Below are positions 61,196-64,000 of a DNA stretch of 64,000 nt, piece after piece. Position numbers and translations under genes: made by a program. The notes below the pieces were generated by a model, which saw only the letters and a list, made by a program, of their open reading frames with translations, ran no database searches and was not told where the DNA came from. The stretch spans positions 1-64,000 of the forward strand of contig JODI01000028.1 of NCBI GenBank assembly GCA_000720805.1, given 5' to 3'. Within the stretch, counting starts at the first letter, position 1. Each line of letters opens with the position of its first letter. The stretch comes from Streptomyces violaceoruber (lineage in GTDB: Bacteria; Actinomycetota; Actinomycetes; Streptomycetales; Streptomycetaceae).

Positions 61196-63529
61196 GTGAC
61201 CAGCAGATCCTGGCAGTTCAGAACGGCGGCGACAGTCGTCGCGTTCGCCGCGGCCACGGCGACCTTCTCGGCCTTCTCGGTGGCCCAGGCCGACTCGACC
61301 GCGGCACCCCGGGCCGTGGACGGGCACGACCCGCAGCCGGCCAAGATGAAGGGACATGACCTGGACGGTCCGCTGTCCAAGACCCAGGAGGCCCAGCGCG
61401 AAGAGGCGCTCAACCAGGTCATATCCGGCTCCGCCAAGGTGCGGGACCGCAACGGCTCCAAGGTCGTCAAGCTCAAGGGCGACGACAAGTACGTCGAACT
61501 CGGCCGCGAGCAGACCGACAAGATCTTCACGATCCTGGTCGAGTTCGGCGACCAGGTCGACAGCCGCTACGGCGGCACCCCCGGCCCGCTGCACAACCAG
61601 ATAGCCCAGCCGGACCGCGCGCAGAACAACAGCACCGCGTGGCAGGCGGACTACAACCAGAAGCACTTCCAGGACCTCTACTTCGGCACCGGCAAGAACA
61701 CCGAGTCGCTGAAGAAGTACTACGAGAAGCAGTCCTCGGGCCGCTACTCCGTCGACGGTGAGGTCACCGACTGGGTCAAGGTCCCCTACAACGAGGCCCG
61801 TTACGGCTCCAACGAGGCGTCCACCGGCGCCTGGTACGCCGTGCAGGACGGCGTCAACGCCTGGGTCGCCGAGCGCGAGGCCGCCGGTGACACCGCCGCC
61901 GAGATCAAGGCGGAGCTGGCCGAGTTCGACCAGTGGGACCGCTACGACTTCGACGGCGACGGCGACTTCAACGAGCCCGACGGCTACATCGACCACTTCC
62001 AGATCGTGCACGCCGGCGAGGACGAGTCCGCGGGTGGCGGCGCCCAGGGCGAGGACGCCATCTGGGCCCACCGCTGGTACGCCTTCGGCACCGACGCCGG
62101 ATCCACCGGCCCGGACACCAACAAGCTCGGCGGCACGCAGATCGGTGACACCGGCATCTGGGTCGGCGACTACACCATCCAGCCGGAGAACGGCGGCCTG
62201 GGCGTCTTCGCCCACGAGTACGGCCACGACCTGGGCCTGCCCGACGAGTACGACACCGCCGGCGGCGAGAACTCCACCGGCTTCTGGACGCTGATGTCCT
62301 CCGGTTCCTGGCTCGGCACCGGCAAGGACGCCATCGGCGACCTGCCCGGCGACATGAACGCCTGGGACAAGCTGCAACTGGGCTGGCTCGACTACGACAT
62401 CGCCCAGGCGGGCGTGAAGTCGAACCACACCCTCGGTGTCGCGGAGTACAACACCAAGAACCCGCAGGGCCTCGTGGTCCAGCTGCCCGACAAGACGGTC
62501 ACCACCGAGGTCGTCGCCCCGGCGCAGGGCAGCAAGCAGTGGTGGAGCGGCAGCGGCAACGACCTGCGCAACTCCCTCGCCCGCACGGTCGACCTGACCG
62601 GCAAGTCGTCCGCGAGCCTCACCCTCGACGGCTGGTGGGACATCGAGGCGGACTACGACTACCTCTACACCGAGGTCTCCACGGACGGCGGCACCAACTG
62701 GACGCCCGTCGACGGCAAGCTGGCCGACGGCAGCGCCATCCCGCGTGACGGCAGCGGCAAGCCCGCCCTCACCGGCACGGTGGACGCGTACCAGAAGCTG
62801 ACGTTCCCGCTGGACGCCTACGCCGGCCAGAAGATCGGCCTGCGCTTCCGCTACCAGACCGACGGCGGAGTGGCCCTGAAGGGCTTCGCGGCCGACGAGA
62901 TCACCGTGACCGCCGACGGCGCCGCCCTGTTCTCCGACAACGCCGAGTCCACGGACGCGGCCTGGACGCCGAGCGGCTTCTCCCGCATCGGCGCGGCCAT
63001 CACGGACGACTACCCGCAGTACTACATCGCCGAGAACCGCCAGTACGTGTCCTACGACAAGGTCCTCAAGGTCGGCCCGTACAACTACGGCTTCTCGACG
63101 ACCCGTCCGGACTGGGTGGAGCACTACCCGTACCAGAACGGCCTGCTGATCTGGAAGTGGGACACCTCCCAGGCCGACGACAACACCAGCCAGCACGCCG
63201 GCACGGGTCTGATCCTGCCGATCGACTCCCACCCGACCCCGCTGAAGTGGTCCGACGGCACGCTGATGCGCAACCGCATCCAGGCCTTCGACTCGACCTT
63301 CACCCGGCAGCAGACGGACGCGCTCACGCTGCACAAGGCGGACGTCCCGACCAAGATCAAGTCGCGGGTCGGCGTCCCGGTCTTCGACGACGGCACGTCG
63401 AGCTACTACGACACCTCGAACCCGTTCGCGGGCGTCAAGGTCACTGACACCGACACCCGGATCAAGATCACCAAGGAGCCGGCGGACGGCTCGACGATCT
63501 CGGTCCAGGTTGGACCGTCCGCGAAGTAG
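61196..63529 (+). CDS. Secreted M6-family metalloprotease (immune inhibitor A type)
   Basis: The 777-residue precursor has a signal peptide (TAATVVAFAAATATFSAFSV, cleavage after AQA near residue 32) and a propeptide. An M6 catalytic domain follows, with the zinc motif H340-E341-YG-H344 (FAHEYGHDLGLPDEYD) and a Met-turn (TLMSSGSW). A long C-terminal region includes a jelly-roll module (WWDIEADYDYLYTEVSTDGG). It degrades extracellular proteins. The GTG at 61196 follows GGGGAGGAA. It matches the conserved Streptomyces protease downstream of the RDD genes. Confidence 0.93.
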   Translation: MTSRSWQFRTAATVVAFAAATATFSAFSVAQADSTAAPRAVDGHDPQPAKMKGHDLDGPLSKTQEAQREEALNQVISGSAKVRDRNGSKVVKLKGDDKYVELGREQTDKIFTILVEFGDQVDSRYGGTPGPLHNQIAQPDRAQNNSTAWQADYNQKHFQDLYFGTGKNTESLKKYYEKQSSGRYSVDGEVTDWVKVPYNEARYGSNEASTGAWYAVQDGVNAWVAEREAAGDTAAEIKAELAEFDQWDRYDFDGDGDFNEPDGYIDHFQIVHAGEDESAGGGAQGEDAIWAHRWYAFGTDAGSTGPDTNKLGGTQIGDTGIWVGDYTIQPENGGLGVFAHEYGHDLGLPDEYDTAGGENSTGFWTLMSSGSWLGTGKDAIGDLPGDMNAWDKLQLGWLDYDIAQAGVKSNHTLGVAEYNTKNPQGLVVQLPDKTVTTEVVAPAQGSKQWWSGSGNDLRNSLARTVDLTGKSSASLTLDGWWDIEADYDYLYTEVSTDGGTNWTPVDGKLADGSAIPRDGSGKPALTGTVDAYQKLTFPLDAYAGQKIGLRFRYQTDGGVALKGFAADEITVTADGAALFSDNAESTDAAWTPSGFSRIGAAITDDYPQYYIAENRQYVSYDKVLKVGPYNYGFSTTRPDWVEHYPYQNGLLIWKWDTSQADDNTSQHAGTGLILPIDSHPTPLKWSDGTLMRNRIQAFDSTFTRQQTDALTLHKADVPTKIKSRVGVPVFDDGTSSYYDTSNPFAGVKVTDTDTRIKITKEPADGSTISVQVGPSAK

Positions 63530-63555
63530 ACAGCATCTTCGCAGGTCAGAAGCGT

Positions 63556-63589
63556 ATCGGCGGCAACCCCCTGGCGGGTTGCCGCCGAT
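63556..63589 (+). terminator. Perfect 14-bp stem terminator after the M6 protease
   Basis: ATCGGCGGCAACCC pairs exactly with GGGTTGCCGCCGAT around six bases. CGTGTTT follows. Confidence 0.88.
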
Positions 63590-63662
63590 CGTGTTTAGGT
63601 GCGTCCTGTGGCTCCCTTATTGACACAGGCTTCGACGACGACTCGCACGGGGGTGTGACCGC

Positions 63663-64000
63663 ATGGCCGCAGGAGGTTTCTGCAAGCTGCCGACCGGCAG
63701 CGTGGTGGTGGCATTGAACCTGCCCAGCCCCACCGCCGAGGGAACGGGCTCCGTCCGCTTCCTCGTCCACGCCCAGAACCGTGCGCGCGCCCTGACCAGG
63801 CTGCGCAACCTGGGTATGCGCGCGGTCTACCTGCGGGGCAACGCGGCCCCGCCGACCCCGGACGAGATCACCGCGGTCCTGCACCATCCGGACGGCCTGA
63901 TATGGCGTACGGCCCCTGACAACGGTGTCGGCGGCCCGGAACTCGTCCAGGAGCTGTGGCACCCCGTCCGGGCACTGCTCAGACGCCCGGCGACACCCAC
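63663..64000 (+). CDS. Hypothetical protein, 5' part (runs off the window)
   Basis: An open frame from the ATG at 63663 continues to the window end without a stop. It reads AGGFCKLPTGSVVVALNLPS, then VRFLVHAQNRARALTRLRNL and YLRGNAAPPTPDEITAVLHH. Third positions are strongly G/C, supporting a real gene. No ribosome site is strong. The sequence is not recognised; about 113 residues are visible. Confidence 0.75.
   Translation, partial: MAAGGFCKLPTGSVVVALNLPSPTAEGTGSVRFLVHAQNRARALTRLRNLGMRAVYLRGNAAPPTPDEITAVLHHPDGLIWRTAPDNGVGGPELVQELWHPVRALLRRPATP

Noticed and set aside
63530..63962. A minus-strand frame after the M6 protease.
   Set aside because: It overlaps the terminator and the strongly coding forward frame from 63663; its product shows shadow composition.

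Overview
The window is high-GC actinobacterial DNA from a Streptomyces-type chromosome. The signs are strong G/C bias at third codon positions, frequent GTG starts, ATGA/GTGA/TGATG gene overlaps, very few TTA codons, and marker genes found in Streptomyces (SsgA-like protein, SigU-like ECF sigma factor, NnaR-type regulator, DasR-type operator). The gene order from the polysaccharide locus through sigU, malic enzyme, hupA, murA, hexosaminidase, hpd, ssgG and the M6 protease follows my recollection of the S. coelicolor SCO2960s to SCO2920 region. Those SCO equivalences are recalled, not computed.

Layout. 1-7.5 kb: an alpha-xyloside uptake operon on the minus strand (binding protein, two permeases, GH31 alpha-xylosidase, LacI regulator) with three palindromic operators, next to a beheaded LysR gene and a 74-bp-period duplication. 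7.5-12.5 kb: a translationally coupled surface-polysaccharide operon (Pro/Thr-rich membrane protein, deacetylase-glycosyltransferase fusion, acyltransferase). 12.8-15.5 kb: nitrate transporter and NnaR regulator. 15.5-21 kb: a DUF1772 pseudogene, a CGNR protein, sigU with its anti-sigma factor, and a HelD-like helicase. 21-26 kb: a structured RNA candidate, malic enzyme, HU, murA with a duplicated 3' end, YqgE and DUF3039. 26.3-31.2 kb: a sugar ABC operon ending in a GH20 hexosaminidase, with a candidate DasR site. 31.4-37 kb: a molybdenum-hydroxylase-like operon with an unusual iron-sulfur subunit. 37-44.6 kb: an accessory stretch with a SUKH-4 pseudogene, a SoxR-like regulator with an FMN reductase and an exporter, fossils of an NDP-hexose 2,3-dehydratase and an integrase beside tRNA-Cys, an MFS gene, and a Doc toxin remnant. 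44.7-64 kb: helicase, IclR, Lon-like protease, ArsR, an osmolyte-type ABC transporter, Lrp/HPD, a TPR protein, an FAD-linked oxidase, SsgG, two RDD proteins and a secreted M6 protease.

How the genes work together. Two carbohydrate import-plus-hydrolysis operons, a polysaccharide-modifying operon, nitrogen regulation and developmental genes (sigU/rsuA, ssgG, secreted protease) suggest a saprophytic, differentiating mycelial bacterium. TTA codons, which need the bldA tRNA, occur in the alpha-xyloside binding protein, in the first gene of the polysaccharide operon and in the SoxR-like regulator, so these functions are probably tied to development.

The most unusual items are the iron-sulfur subunit with about 500 disordered N-terminal residues beside a molybdenum subunit lacking the catalytic glutamate, the structured RNA at 21.1 kb, the mobile-element scar at tRNA-Cys, and a recurrent set of short tandem repeats at gene ends, including a CTAG-rich array that gives stop codons to genes on both strands.
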